A DNA stretch of 64,000 bases from CAWUEZ02 sp963921355 (GTDB lineage Bacteria; Pseudomonadota; Alphaproteobacteria; Thalassobaculales; Thalassobaculaceae): assembly GCA_963921355.3 (NCBI GenBank), contig OZ001190.1, positions 620,001-684,000 of the forward strand, read 5' to 3'. Positions 43,747-53,380 of the stretch are shown in pieces; the stretch's first letter is position 1; each line of letters begins with the position of its first letter. A program made the position numbers and the translations under genes. Under the pieces are notes generated by a model. The model saw only the letters and a program-made list of their open reading frames with translations, was not told the origin of the DNA and did no database searches.

Positions 43747-44241
43747 ATGCGGGGGACCGCGGTTTGGTCGGTTGTCCTCCTGGTTCTGGTCTTGGCGCCC
43801 CTGCCAGGCATCGCCGGACCGGCCCGGTCCGACCAGATGCTGGTGGACCTCGGCGCCGCCATCAATCGAGCCCGCCAACACCGCAATCTGCAGCCTGTTC
43901 AGATCGATGACAGACTTATGAGGGTGGCGCAGGACCATGCCGACGACATGATCGCGCATCGGTTCTTCGCCCACAGCGGGTCCGACGGCCGATCGGTGGG
44001 CGACCGGGCGCACGCGGCCGGGTATCGCTTCGCCGCCATCGCAGAAACCCTGGCAATCGGCCAGCCCACAGCGGTCGACGCCGTCGCCGGTTGGGCCGCC
44101 AGTCCGCCCCACGCCCGGATCCTGTACGACGCCCGCTTCCATGCGCTGGGGGTGGCCTATCGGGCCGGTCCGCTTCAGTATCGCAGCAAGACGTTGCCCC
44201 ACCTCTGGGTGGCGGTGTTCGCGACTGGCCGGACGCACTAG
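43747..44241 (+). CDS. CAP-domain (SCP/PR1-like) secreted protein
   Basis: 164 aa with signal peptide (VVLLVLVLAPLPGIAGPARS). The CAP core has INRARQHRNLQPVQIDDRL, AQDHADDMIAHRFFAHSG with the conserved His pair, RAHAAGYRFAAIAETLA with the Glu and GWAASPPHARILYDARFHALGVAY with the second His. Function of bacterial CAP proteins is mostly unknown. Starts 15 bp after the PRISE gene. Confidence 0.9.
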   Translation: MRGTAVWSVVLLVLVLAPLPGIAGPARSDQMLVDLGAAINRARQHRNLQPVQIDDRLMRVAQDHADDMIAHRFFAHSGSDGRSVGDRAHAAGYRFAAIAETLAIGQPTAVDAVAGWAASPPHARILYDARFHALGVAYRAGPLQYRSKTLPHLWVAVFATGRTH

Positions 44242-44278
44242 CTGCGCCCGACACTGTCCAATGCTGAAAGGAACGCCC

Positions 44279-44692
44279 ATGACCGACTCACCTTTCACCC
44301 TCGCCGGCGTCGATCACGTGGTCATCCGGGCCAAGGACATCGAGGCCATGCTGCGCTTCTACCGCAACGTGCTGGGCTGTCCGGTCGCCAAGCACAACGA
44401 ACCGCTGGGTCTCTGGCACCTCGACGCCGGCGGGTCGATGATCGACCTGGTCGACATGGCGGGCAAGCTCGGGGCCGCCGGCGGCCCGCCGCCCGGCGAT
44501 TCTCCCAATGTCGACCACGTTGCCCTGAAGGTGCCGGCGTTCGACGAGGCCGCGATCCGGGCGCATTTCACCGCCCACAGCGTGGAGACGGAAGAGGCGC
44601 GAACCCGGTTCGGCGCTGACGGCGACGGCCCGTCGATCTACCTGCGCGACCCCGATGGCAACGGGGTGGAGCTGAAAGGCCCACCGGCGTGA
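44279..44692 (+). CDS. VOC-superfamily (glyoxalase-fold) protein
   Basis: 137 aa. Two beta-alpha-beta-beta-beta modules with metal-ligand positions in GVDHVVIR, NVDHVALKV and GNGVELKG. The typical DPDGNGVEL end is present. Could be a lyase, isomerase or epimerase; substrate unknown. AAAGGA lies upstream and its stop overlaps the next start by 4 bp (GTGA), so it likely works with the enolase-superfamily enzyme. Confidence 0.88.
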   Translation: MTDSPFTLAGVDHVVIRAKDIEAMLRFYRNVLGCPVAKHNEPLGLWHLDAGGSMIDLVDMAGKLGAAGGPPPGDSPNVDHVALKVPAFDEAAIRAHFTAHSVETEEARTRFGADGDGPSIYLRDPDGNGVELKGPPA

Positions 44693-45891
44693 AGATAACC
44701 GCCCTGCAGACCCTGCGCCTGGACGAGTTCCCCAATCTCCTCTGGGTTCAGGTCGAGACCGACGAAGGACTGACCGGTCTCGGCGAGACGTTCTACGGGG
44801 CGCAATCGGCGGAGGCCCATATCCACGCCATCATCGCCCCCTATCTGCTGGGCAAGGATCCGCTGAAGATCGAACGCCACCACGGCGAGATGATCGGCTA
44901 TGTCGGCTTTACCGGTGCCGGGGCCGAGCAGCGCGGCCGATCCGCCGTCGACATCGCGCTCTGGGATCTCTGGGGCCGGGCCAGCGGCCTGCCGATCCAC
45001 CAGCTGCTGGGCGGCGCGGTGCGCGACGACATCCGAGTCTACAACACCTGTGCCGGCTATCGCTACGTGCGGTCCAAACCGGTGCAGGGAACGGCGAATT
45101 TCGGGCTCGACGGCAATGAAGGGCCCTACGAGGACCTCGACGCCTTCCTGAACCGCGCCGACGAGCTCGCCCATTCGCTGCTCGAGATGGGCATCACGGC
45201 GATGAAGATCTGGCCGTTCGACTACGCGGCGGAGGCCAGCCACGGTCAGACCATCTCCGCCGCCGACCTGAAGCAAGGCCTCGCGCCGTTCGAGAAGATC
45301 CGCGCAGCAGTGGGCGACCGCATCGAGATCATGGCCGAGCTGCATTCGCTGTGGAACCGGCCAAGCGCCGTGCAGATCACCCGCGCACTGGAGGACATCG
45401 ATCCGTTCTGGGTCGAGGACCCGGTCTTCATGGATCATCTCGACTCGCTCGGCGAGGTGGCGCGTTCGACCCGGTCGCCGATCGCCGTTGGCGAAACCCG
45501 CGGCGGCAAGGCCGATTTCCGGTCCCTGGTCGCGCTCGACTGTCTGAGCGTGATCATCGCCGACCTCACCTGGTGCGGCGGCCTGACCGAGGGGCGCAAG
45601 ATCGCCACCCTGTGCGACGCCTGGCACGTGCCGGTCGCGTTCCACGACTGCACCGGACCGGTAGCGCTGACGGCGTCGACCCATCTGGCCCTGCATGCCC
45701 GCAATTGCGCCATCCAGGAGATGGTCCGGGCTTTCTACTACGGCTGGTACGGCGAATTGGTGACCGCCTTGCCGCCGGTCGAGTCAGGCCGGATCCGGGC
45801 TCCGGACGGACCCGGCCTCGGCATCGATCTCAACCCGGATGTCTATAGCCGGGAGGATGCCCGGATCCGGCGGTCGCAGATCGGAGACTAA
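44689..45891 (+). CDS. Mandelate racemase/muconate lactonizing enzyme-family protein
   Basis: 400 aa from a GTG. N-terminal capping domain with GLTGLGETFYG; barrel with DIALWDLWGRASGLPIHQLLGG (quoted as ALWDLWGRASGLPIHQL), ITAMKIWPFD, metal ligands in IEIMAELHSLWN, PFWVEDPVF and AVGETRGG, and the His of AFHDCTGPVAL. These match sugar-acid dehydratase-like members. Translationally coupled to the VOC gene. Confidence 0.88.
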   Translation: MKITALQTLRLDEFPNLLWVQVETDEGLTGLGETFYGAQSAEAHIHAIIAPYLLGKDPLKIERHHGEMIGYVGFTGAGAEQRGRSAVDIALWDLWGRASGLPIHQLLGGAVRDDIRVYNTCAGYRYVRSKPVQGTANFGLDGNEGPYEDLDAFLNRADELAHSLLEMGITAMKIWPFDYAAEASHGQTISAADLKQGLAPFEKIRAAVGDRIEIMAELHSLWNRPSAVQITRALEDIDPFWVEDPVFMDHLDSLGEVARSTRSPIAVGETRGGKADFRSLVALDCLSVIIADLTWCGGLTEGRKIATLCDAWHVPVAFHDCTGPVALTASTHLALHARNCAIQEMVRAFYYGWYGELVTALPPVESGRIRAPDGPGLGIDLNPDVYSREDARIRRSQIGD

Positions 45892-45897
45892 TGGCAC

Positions 45898-45914
45898 GAC
45901 CGCCACGGTCTTTG
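45898..45914 (+). terminator. Small hairpin with short T run after the enolase-superfamily gene
   Basis: GACCG-CCA-CGGTC followed by TTTG, located 7 bp after the stop, between two converging genes. The stem is only 5 bp, so this is tentative. Confidence 0.4.
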
Positions 45915-45948
45915 TCGATCCCCTCACCGCCCGTCACGGCGGCGCCCG

Positions 45949-47643
45949 TCACTTCACCGCCGCGGCCGACACCATCCCGGGGATCTCAACCAGACGGTCA
46001 TCGGTGAAGACCACCGTCACCGTGGTACCCACCCCGATTTCGCTTTCCAGACGAATCTTGCCGCCATGGGCCTCGACCAGGTTGCGGGTGATGAACAACC
46101 CGAGACCGGTACCGTCGTGCCGACGGGTGTGGGCGTTCTCGAGTTGCTCGAAGGGTCTGAAGATCGCCTCCTGCTGATCCAAGGGGATGCCGATGCCGGT
46201 ATCGGCGACCGACATGGCAACACCCGTATCGTCTTCGACCGCGAACCGGACCCGGACCCGGCCCCCGGCTTCGGTGAACTTGATGGCATTGGACAGCAGG
46301 TTGAGGATGATCTGCTTGACCGCCCGGCGATCGGCCCGCAGGCCGACGCTCGGATCGGACACATCCAGGTTCAGCACAACATCCTTGTCGTCGGCCCGGA
46401 CCCGCAGCATCCGAAGGCATTCCTCCGTCAGCTGCAGGAGACTGAACTCGGATTCCTCCAGCTCCAGGCGACCGGCCTCAATGCGGGCCACGTCGAGCAG
46501 GTCGGTGATCAGTGCCAGAAGATGCGTTCCGGACTCGTGGATGTGGTCGGCATAGCGGGCGTAGGTGTCCATTTCCTCGCCGAGCACCTGGTTCCGGATC
46601 ACGTCGGAAAAGCCGATGATCGCGTTCAGAGGGGTGCGCAACTCATGGCTCATCACGGCCAGGAACTCCAGCTTCGCCCGGTTCGCGATCTCCGCATCGG
46701 CCACCGCCTGGCGCAGGGCTGCCTCGCGCATCTTCACCTCGGTGATGTCGTAGGCAGTGTGCAGGATCCAGCCGTCGGCGGTTCGGAATTCGGTGGCCTG
46801 GAGCGATCGATCCCCGCGCCGAACCTCGAAGGTCGACGGGGCGGCCGCACGACGGGCGATGCGTTCGGCGATCCACTCCTCCTCGCGCCCGACGGCGTCG
46901 TTGATGGCGCCGTTGTAGACGCTGCCGCGCACGTACTCGTCGAAATGGGTGCCCTCATGCAGATAGGCCTCGCTGCCGGGCGACAGTTCCAGAAATGCGG
47001 AGTTGAAGAACCGCAGGTGCCCGTCCGGATCCCAGAACGAAATGCCCTCGGAGCGCGCGTCGATCGCGCTCATGAAGCGCTCGCGGGTATCAGCGGCGGC
47101 GCGTTCCACGCGCGTCAGGCGGGTAACGTCGCGTCCGACGCCCCGATAGCCTCGAAACCGACCTTGACGGTCGAATACCGGATCGCCGTCCAGGGTGTAG
47201 TGGCGCTCCGACCCGTCGGCCGTGACGATCGACTGGTGCAGGTCGCGAAACGGCTCATGTCGCTCCAGGATCGCGCGATGCGTCGCCAGGGTACTGGCGC
47301 TCATGGCATCCGGCAGCAGCTCCCACCGCGTCTTGCCGATGCAGTCCGCCGCCGGAATGCCCAAAACCGCCTGGATCGAGTCCGAAATGAACGTGAAGCG
47401 CAGATCGGCATCATGCTCCCATGTCCAGTCGGAGGACGCGGCGACGAAGGCCTCCAGCCGGTCAACCTGCTCGGCGGAGTCCAGGAGTGCAGCCTGAGCC
47501 CGCCGCCATCGCCGGGCAATAACCGCTGCGACGCCCAGGGCGACGCAGGCCAGCAGCAAGGTCGCCCAGAACGGCACGCCGAACTGCGCTAGGTCCATCA
47601 ATCCAACCTCGTCCCCGATGCCCGACTTCAGAACGCGCGCCAT
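45949..47643 (-). CDS. Membrane PAS-PAS sensor histidine kinase
   Basis: 564 aa. One TM segment at about residues 24-46 (FWATLLLACVALGVAAVIA), PAS domains near 60-180 and 190-300, then HisKA with FLAVMSHELRTPLNAIIGFSD and HATPase_c with LLSNAIKFTEAGG, ADTGIGIPLDQQ and GTGLGLFITRNLVEAHGG. Autophosphorylates on the His of SHELRTP. No response regulator is adjacent, so the partner is elsewhere. Resembles the tandem kinases at 55.9-60.0 kb in its kinase core. Confidence 0.92.
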   Translation of the reverse strand: MARVLKSGIGDEVGLMDLAQFGVPFWATLLLACVALGVAAVIARRWRRAQAALLDSAEQVDRLEAFVAASSDWTWEHDADLRFTFISDSIQAVLGIPAADCIGKTRWELLPDAMSASTLATHRAILERHEPFRDLHQSIVTADGSERHYTLDGDPVFDRQGRFRGYRGVGRDVTRLTRVERAAADTRERFMSAIDARSEGISFWDPDGHLRFFNSAFLELSPGSEAYLHEGTHFDEYVRGSVYNGAINDAVGREEEWIAERIARRAAAPSTFEVRRGDRSLQATEFRTADGWILHTAYDITEVKMREAALRQAVADAEIANRAKLEFLAVMSHELRTPLNAIIGFSDVIRNQVLGEEMDTYARYADHIHESGTHLLALITDLLDVARIEAGRLELEESEFSLLQLTEECLRMLRVRADDKDVVLNLDVSDPSVGLRADRRAVKQIILNLLSNAIKFTEAGGRVRVRFAVEDDTGVAMSVADTGIGIPLDQQEAIFRPFEQLENAHTRRHDGTGLGLFITRNLVEAHGGKIRLESEIGVGTTVTVVFTDDRLVEIPGMVSAAAVK

Positions 47644-47796
47644 ACTAGCGCATTCCTGGTGGCAGCCCCAATCCGCAGGTTGGGCCTCCTAACGTGCGCC
47701 GGCGCAGATCTGTGCACAGGCTCGACGGGGAGATGCGCAGCTGCCCGGAGAACAATCAAAAGCTGAAAGAAAAACGCTGGAATCTACCTTTGCTCG

Positions 47797-48273
47797 TCAT
47801 CGCCCCGGCATTGCACCGGGCAGCTGCAGTGTCATAAAGACGCTGTTCGGGTCGTGGACATAGGCGGCAAAAGGAGGACAGGCCACGAACCCGTGCCGGC
47901 CGTACAGATCGCGGGCAGACGCGAAGGCCGCCATGGAGCCGGTTTCGAGACTGAGGCGACCATAGGACCTGCGACGGGCCTCATCGATGATCATCGACAG
48001 GATGGCCGCCGCCACGCCGCGGCCACGGTGGCGCTCAGCGGTGTGCATCGACTTGATCTCGCCATGACCCGGATCGATCTGCTTCAACGCCCCGATGCCC
48101 AGCAGGTCTGCCTCGTCCCAGGCCGTCCAGACGGTGACATCCGACTGCCGAAGCCCGTCAAGGTCGAGGGCATGGCAGCTTTCGGGCGGCGATTCTCCGG
48201 CGGTGAAGTGTTGGTGACGCGCAAGCAGATCGAGGACCGCGCGGTCGGTCAGGTCATCTTCTCGCAGGATCAT
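47797..48273 (-). CDS. GNAT-family N-acetyltransferase
   Basis: 158 aa. Acetyl-CoA motif A HRGRGVAAAILSMIIDEAR near residue 85, preceded by GIGALKQIDPGHGEIKSMHT and followed by YGRHGFVACPPFAAY. This wording is seen in PhnO/YafP-like acetyltransferases; substrate unknown. Divergent context is a 150-bp gap with no other visible feature. Confidence 0.88.
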   Translation of the reverse strand: MILREDDLTDRAVLDLLARHQHFTAGESPPESCHALDLDGLRQSDVTVWTAWDEADLLGIGALKQIDPGHGEIKSMHTAERHRGRGVAAAILSMIIDEARRRSYGRLSLETGSMAAFASARDLYGRHGFVACPPFAAYVHDPNSVFMTLQLPGAMPGR

Positions 48274-48359
48274 AATGGCATCCCGTATCGCAGAGGTTCA
48301 CACAGCCGATACCGCTGTCTTGCAGGTTTTCAAAGCCGAGAGAGATGCGGGCCGCGCGG

Positions 48360-48851
48360 CTAATCCCGGACCATCAAATCATGAACCGGGACAGCGTTCT
48401 TCTCCACGACCGATTTGATGACGACATAGGAGAAGTACTTGTCGATGCCGAGATTACGGTCCAGCAGATCTTCTATGATTTCCTGATACTGGGCGACCCC
48501 TCGCGTCACAAACTTGAGCAGGTAGTCATAACCGCCGCTCAGCAGGTGACATTCGATCACATTGTCATGTTGGCTGATCGCGGCTTCGAACTTCATGAAA
48601 TCCTTGCGCCGGTGCTCGGAAAGCGTGACCTCAGTGAAGACCGTCACGTGATCGGTCAGTTTTCTGAGGTTGAGAACCGCCCGGTAGTTCTGAATGTACC
48701 CGGCTTTCTCCAGGCGCTTGACCCTTTGCAGGCAGGGGCTGGGGGACAGTCCCACTGCCGCCGACAGATTGACGTTGCTGATGTTGCCCTGCGACTGGAG
48801 GGTGGAAAGAATGTTGATGTCGATGCGGTCGAGCTTCGGCATCCCCACCAT
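48360..48851 (-). CDS. Lrp/AsnC-family transcriptional regulator
   Basis: 163 aa. N-terminal winged HTH: LDRIDINILSTLQSQG, SNVNLSAAVGLSPSPCLQRV, KRLEKAGYIQNYRAVL. C-terminal RAM ligand-binding domain (VIECHLLSGGYDYLLKFVTRG). Likely controls amino-acid-related genes. Lies 18 bp downstream of the haloacid dehalogenase gene, same strand, so may be co-transcribed. Confidence 0.93.
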   Translation of the reverse strand: MVGMPKLDRIDINILSTLQSQGNISNVNLSAAVGLSPSPCLQRVKRLEKAGYIQNYRAVLNLRKLTDHVTVFTEVTLSEHRRKDFMKFEAAISQHDNVIECHLLSGGYDYLLKFVTRGVAQYQEIIEDLLDRNLGIDKYFSYVVIKSVVEKNAVPVHDLMVRD

Positions 48852-48869
48852 GGTCTTTCCTCGCCCCTG

Positions 48870-49592
48870 TCAGCCCGCCAATTCTGCTCGATGGGCTTCT
48901 GCCATGTCCATCATGCTGTTGAATTGGAAGTCATATTTCGGCATTTCGCCGGGATTCATCGTGGCACCGAAGCCTGTCTGATCGTGCCGGCGGTAGATCC
49001 AGCAATTGGCCAACCCGTGCCTGTTGGCGGGGGCATGATCGTGGAACATGCTCTCGGCAGTGTGCAGGATTTCATGCTTGGCGATGCCCCGCCGCGCGAG
49101 GGCTTCCAGCATGTAGTCGAAATTCCGATCCGCCGGCTTGTAGCTGCCGACATCCTCGGCCGTATAGACGCCGTCAAAGTGCACGCCGAGACGCGCGTTC
49201 GAGCCCTGAAAGCTGAGATTGTCGGTGTTGGTCAGAACGACCAGCTTGTAGTGCTGATTGAGATAGGCCAGCGCCTCCCGGCTGTCATCGAAGGCCGGCC
49301 ACTGACGCACGGACAGGCCGTATGCCTGGCACTCTTCCCAACTGACGTCGACCCCCCACTCCTCGGCCAGGCGCCGGTACACGACAGGCAGCAGTTCGAA
49401 GTACTTCTTGGCTGGGGTCCATCGCTGGGTCGTCGACTCGTAGTAGGCATGCGCCTCGAGGATCTCGTCGCGGGTCAGGCTGTGGCTCACCTTGTCGGTC
49501 AGCGGTTTGAGACCGGTGACCATGCCGGTTTCCCAGTCGATCAGCGTCCCGTAGACATCGAATGTCAGGGCTTTGAAGTCGGTCAGCTTCAT
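48870..49592 (-). CDS. Haloacid dehalogenase, type II
   Basis: 240 aa HAD-superfamily hydrolase. Nucleophile Asp in LTFDVYGTLIDWE (residues ~9-21), Thr/Ser motif in VVLTNTDNLSF, Lys in GSYKPADRNFDYML, and the loop AESMFHDHAPANRHGLANCWI. Type II 2-haloacid dehalogenases hydrolyse S-2-haloacids, but many members are phosphatases. Upstream of the Lrp gene. Confidence 0.88.
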   Translation of the reverse strand: MKLTDFKALTFDVYGTLIDWETGMVTGLKPLTDKVSHSLTRDEILEAHAYYESTTQRWTPAKKYFELLPVVYRRLAEEWGVDVSWEECQAYGLSVRQWPAFDDSREALAYLNQHYKLVVLTNTDNLSFQGSNARLGVHFDGVYTAEDVGSYKPADRNFDYMLEALARRGIAKHEILHTAESMFHDHAPANRHGLANCWIYRRHDQTGFGATMNPGEMPKYDFQFNSMMDMAEAHRAELAG

Positions 49593-49869
49593 CGTCTCGT
49601 CCTTCCAGGTCCTGGCGTGTGTCCGGAGTTGAGCGCCGGGGCGTCAGCATCCTTCCCTCAAGGAGGGTCGCTCAAAGGTAGGGAGTTTCGCCGGGATGTG
49701 AGTTCGTTCTGTCGACCCATCCGGCACAATCCGCCGAAGACCGAGCCGATGACAGCATTTTGTGCCGATGACCACGGTTGCCCCTCGCGAACAGCCAGGC
49801 ACGCTGCGCGCCCAGGCCGCGGCGGCTGGTCCGGCTTCTCTGTCGGTGCATGGTGAATGAGGAGGTTTT

Positions 49870-49945
<76 letters not shown>

Positions 49946-50145
49946 CCGGCCAGAAAGCGTTGAAACGCCTTGCTCTGGGGCGCCCTGTATAAGATCGGTT
50001 GCCCCCCCATTGCAAGCTTTGAACGCGCATCGCTTCGAGCGCCGATCACAGTCGATCAACCCTCGGCGAACTCCGGCTTCCTACAAACAATTTTAACGGT
50101 TTCGTGGCAGTGTCGCCCCGCTTGAAGGGACCGAGACCACCACAC

Positions 50146-50787
50146 ATGCCGGATACAATGAACAGCGAACCCTGGATCGAGCAGGCCGCCATGTCGCTCA
50201 ACGGGTTGGACCAGGCGATTCTGCGCCTGCGCTCGCCTGGGACCCGCGCGCTGGCGACCGCGTTCGAGGATCACAGTGCCCAACTCGGCGGATCGCGCAT
50301 CCGCAAGTGCGACTTCGATCCGACCGCACTCGGTAGGTGGCTTCGGTTCGTCACCCTGTACGATGTGCGGGACCGCGAAGATGTGGTCTACCGGCTGGTC
50401 GGCGAGACCATCAAGCACCGGTTCGACCGGAACCCGACAGGAAGGTCCTATCTCGATTACGTGCCGGAATCGCGCCGGAACCTGGCGCTGCAGGCCTTTC
50501 ATGTCTGCGCCCAATGGCCGTGCGCCATGGCGGTCAGGACCGAACAGACCTTCGGGTCGGGACGCCGGGCCGCCTGCGAGGCGATCGGCATCCCCTTGTT
50601 CGAGCATCGCGACGACATCCGCGCCTCGTACCTGCTGTTCGTCGATCAGCCGTTCGATGCGGCGGAGAACTGGTCCGGTCCCGACCTCCAGTTGCGGCAC
50701 GCCAATCTGCGGGAGCGGTTCTTCGTGGACCTTGGCTTCGGGACACCCGGCGATTTCGTTGATCTGGTCCCGGCGGCTGCCGCCTGA
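50146..50787 (+). CDS. PAS_5-family (PF07310-like) protein
   Basis: 213 aa from ATG 50146. Alphaproteobacterial PAS-related domain: RIRKCDFDPTALGRWLRFVT, DVVYRLVGETIKHRFDRNPTG (in part LVGETIKHRF), YVPESRRNLALQAF, EAIGIPLFEHRD. No output domain, so sensing without an obvious effector. These are abundant in Rhodospirillales and usually of unknown function. Confidence 0.82.
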   Translation: MPDTMNSEPWIEQAAMSLNGLDQAILRLRSPGTRALATAFEDHSAQLGGSRIRKCDFDPTALGRWLRFVTLYDVRDREDVVYRLVGETIKHRFDRNPTGRSYLDYVPESRRNLALQAFHVCAQWPCAMAVRTEQTFGSGRRAACEAIGIPLFEHRDDIRASYLLFVDQPFDAAENWSGPDLQLRHANLRERFFVDLGFGTPGDFVDLVPAAAA

Positions 50788-50888
50788 GCTCGTCCGGCCC
50801 CGATACCGGGAGCGCTTGTTCGGACACCGGCCTGCCGTTACCTTCTGCCCCGAGTTCAACACCCCGAGTTCACTAGCGGCATGGGCCC

Positions 50889-51170
50889 ATGGTTTCGATC
50901 GTCAACCTCATCAGTCAGGTCGTGTACCTCCTCACGATCGGTCTGTTCGTCTACATCGTCATCGACATCCTGACGAAGTTCGGCGTGGTCAACCCGTACA
51001 ACCGCGTGGTCCAGGTCGTGATGACATTCCTGTCTCGGCTGTTCGAGCCGATGTTGCGGCCGATCCGCAGCATCATGCCGGACCTCGGTGGCATCGACAT
51101 TTCACCGGTCGTGCTGGTTCTGCTGCTGCAGTTTGGCGTGAATCTGCTGGGTGAGCTCACCGTCGGCTGA
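50889..51170 (+). CDS. YggT-family integral membrane protein
   Basis: 93 aa, two membrane segments: LISQVVYLLTIGLFVYIVID near residues 7-26 and SPVVLVLLLQFGVNLLGEL near residues 71-89. The intervening NPYNRVVQVVMTFLSRLFEPMLRPIR block, quoted as PYNRVVQV and FEPMLRPIRSIMPD, is the family signature. Implicated in osmotic or division-related processes. Next gene folD, with 184 bp between where the usual yggU (DUF167) gene is not evident. Confidence 0.92.
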   Translation: MVSIVNLISQVVYLLTIGLFVYIVIDILTKFGVVNPYNRVVQVVMTFLSRLFEPMLRPIRSIMPDLGGIDISPVVLVLLLQFGVNLLGELTVG

Positions 51171-51354
51171 GAACAAACGAACAGGGCCGCCGATCGCCAA
51201 TACGTCGCTCGGCGGCGGACCGGGAACGGTGTCGCACGCGGCGAAGCCGATGTCGCCTGGCTACAAGTCGCGTCCCTGGCAATCCCGGAGCATGGGCGCG
51301 CCAAAGGGGCCGCCGCCGGCCCGGCGGTCGGGTCTGTAAGGGGGCTGCAGGACA

Positions 51355-52257
51355 ATGGACGGATACCCGGACAAGATCATCGACGGCAAAGCGTTCGCCG
51401 CCAGTCTGCGTCAGCGGGTCGGCGCCGCAGTCGCCGCCCTCGGCGAGAGCCAAGGCGTGACCCCGGGTCTCGCTGTGGTGCTGGTCGGCGAGGATCCGGC
51501 AAGCCAGGTCTACGTGCGCAACAAGGCCAAGCAGACGGTCGAGTGCGGCATGAAGTCGATCGAGCATCGGCTCGATGCCGGCACGTCCGAGGCCGATCTG
51601 CTTGCCCTGATCGCCCAGCTCAACGCCGATGACGGTGTCGACGGCATCCTTGTTCAACTGCCCCTGCCGGCCCAGATCAACGCCCAGGCCGTCCTGGACG
51701 CGATCGATCCGGCGAAGGATGTGGACGGATTCCACGTGGTGAACGCCGGACGCCTGGCGACCGGGGGCGCGGCTCTGGTCCCTTGTACGCCGCTCGGCTG
51801 CCTTTTGCTCTTGCAGGATTGGCTCGGCGATCTCTCCGGCAAGCATGCCGTCGTCGTCGGCCGATCGAACATTGTCGGCAAGCCGATGGCCCAGCTCCTG
51901 CTGGGCGCCAACTGCACGGTGACCGTGGCCCACTCGCGCACCCGCGATCTGCCGGCGATGGTCCGCCAGGGCGACATCGTGGTGGCTGCCGTAGGTCGGC
52001 CGGAGATGGTCGAGGGCGATTGGATCAAGCCCGGCGCCACGGTCATCGATGTCGGTATCAACCGGGTGCCGGCACCGGAGAAGGGCGAGGGCAAGACCAG
52101 GCTGGTCGGCGACGTGGCCTGCGACAGCGCGGTCGCTGTCGCCGGCGCCATCACGCCGGTCCCCGGCGGCGTCGGCCCGATGACCATAGCCTGTCTGTTG
52201 CGCAACACCGTCGAAGCGGCCTGCCGCCGCCGCGGTATCGCCGTTCCAGATATGTAA
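51355..52257 (+). CDS. folD: Bifunctional methylenetetrahydrofolate dehydrogenase / cyclohydrolase
   Basis: 300 aa. Catalytic YVRNKAKQTVECGM (Tyr and Lys), LVQLPLPAQIN, PAKDVDGFHVVNAG and the NADP loop VVGRSNIVGKPMAQLL, then PVPGGVGPMTIACLL. Makes 10-formyl-THF from methylene-THF for purine and formyl-Met synthesis. Start ATG after GGGGGCTGCAGGAC. Confidence 0.97.
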   Translation: MDGYPDKIIDGKAFAASLRQRVGAAVAALGESQGVTPGLAVVLVGEDPASQVYVRNKAKQTVECGMKSIEHRLDAGTSEADLLALIAQLNADDGVDGILVQLPLPAQINAQAVLDAIDPAKDVDGFHVVNAGRLATGGAALVPCTPLGCLLLLQDWLGDLSGKHAVVVGRSNIVGKPMAQLLLGANCTVTVAHSRTRDLPAMVRQGDIVVAAVGRPEMVEGDWIKPGATVIDVGINRVPAPEKGEGKTRLVGDVACDSAVAVAGAITPVPGGVGPMTIACLLRNTVEAACRRRGIAVPDM

Positions 52258-52288
52258 ACCCGGCCTCGGCCGGGGCTCCCACCCCGGT

Positions 52289-52576
52289 CTATTCCGCCAG
52301 CGCCAGCCGGATCACGCCTTTCACGGTCCGTATGTCCACCGGTTTGCCCTTGCGCAGCACCCGGATCCGTCCGTCATCCTGCAGGCTCGCGGCGGCCGCG
52401 CGAACCGCTCTAATCAGCGGCCGCCAGGCTGCCGGGTTGCCCGGGTCGCCGGCCGCCGCCCGCGCGACCTCCGAGGGACAGATCGACTTGCCGGCACCGC
52501 GTTCGGTGCACAGCTTCAGGATCAGGGCGGACAATCGATCCGACTCGGTCGTTGCGTCTTCGCGCGCGGGTGCCAT
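52289..52576 (-). CDS. DUF3253 protein
   Basis: 95 aa. Winged-helix-like small protein: ICPSEVARAAAG, WRPLIRAVRAAAASLQDDGRI, VLRKGKPVDIRTVKGVIRL are typical of DUF3253. ATG 52576 preferred; a longer frame would overlap NnrU. Convergent with folD, divergent from NnrU. Confidence 0.85.
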   Translation of the reverse strand: MAPAREDATTESDRLSALILKLCTERGAGKSICPSEVARAAAGDPGNPAAWRPLIRAVRAAAASLQDDGRIRVLRKGKPVDIRTVKGVIRLALAE

Positions 52577-52617
52577 ATAGCTACCATACTGGCCTGAGCC
52601 GAAAGGACCACCTCGGA

Positions 52618-53313
52618 ATGCTCGGAACGATTGATGCTCTCGTAATCGGCGTTCTGGCATTCACCGGAGGCCATTTCGCGCTGTCATCGGCGCCGATCCG
52701 GGACCGTGTCGTCGAGCGATTGGGTGAAGAGCGGTTCCGCGGGCTCTACGCCCTGCTCATGCTGGCGGCGCTGGTCTGGATGCTCCTCGCCTACGGCGCG
52801 GCACCCTATGTCGAAGTCTGGGTCCCGGGCCCGATGACCGGATGGATTCCGAACGCGTTGATGCCGATCGCCTGCCTGCTGCTGGTGGCCGGCATCACGA
52901 CCCGCAGCCCGACCTCGGTCGGCGGCGAGAGCATGCTCAGCGAGCCCAGGGAGCTTCCCGGTATCCTGACGGTCACACGCCACCCGTTCCTGTGGGGCAC
53001 GGGCCTCTGGTCGATCGGCCATCTGGCCTCGAACGGCGATCTCGCCGGCATCCTGCTGTTCGGCGGCATCGCGATCCTGTCCTTCGTCGGCATACCGCTG
53101 CTGGACGCCAAGTTGCCCCGCAAGGTCGACAGCGCCTGGGGACCCGTCGCCATGACCACGTCGATCGTGCCGTTCGTGGCGATTCTGCAACGCCGCACGC
53201 GCTTCGACCTCGCCGGAATCGGCTGGAAGCGCATCGCGCTCGGGCTCGCGGTTTGGGTCGCCCTCTACGGGCTGCACCCCTACTACGCCGGGGTCTGGCC
53301 GCACCCGGGCTAG
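52618..53313 (+). CDS. NnrU-family membrane protein
   Basis: 231 aa, about six TM segments. GGHFALSSAPIRDRVVERLG near the start and TVTRHPFLWGTGLWSIGHL in the middle are the NnrU hallmarks. NnrU proteins are linked to nitric-oxide reductase regions, but no nor/nir genes are present here; a relation to isoprenoid methyltransferase-like or MAPEG-like proteins is possible. Stop TAG is part of the CTAG palindrome. Confidence 0.88.
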   Translation: MLGTIDALVIGVLAFTGGHFALSSAPIRDRVVERLGEERFRGLYALLMLAALVWMLLAYGAAPYVEVWVPGPMTGWIPNALMPIACLLLVAGITTRSPTSVGGESMLSEPRELPGILTVTRHPFLWGTGLWSIGHLASNGDLAGILLFGGIAILSFVGIPLLDAKLPRKVDSAWGPVAMTTSIVPFVAILQRRTRFDLAGIGWKRIALGLAVWVALYGLHPYYAGVWPHPG

Positions 53314-53344
53314 AGCGGTTCCGCCGGACCTGGATACGCTCTAG
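53310..53344. repeat. Minimal CTAG-ended palindrome (35 bp)
   Basis: CTAGAGCG at 53310-53317 and its inverse CGCTCTAG at 53337-53344 frame 19 bp. The first CTAG supplies the stop codon of the NnrU gene, as do the larger members at mutL and Ldh2. Confidence 0.65.
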
Positions 53345-53380
53345 GCTAGCCGTCTGCGATCCGTCAGACGCTGGTGACCG

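Noticed and set aside
51151..51339. 62-codon frame between yggT and folD
   Set aside because: It overlaps yggT out of frame and shows no resemblance to the DUF167 protein usually found there.
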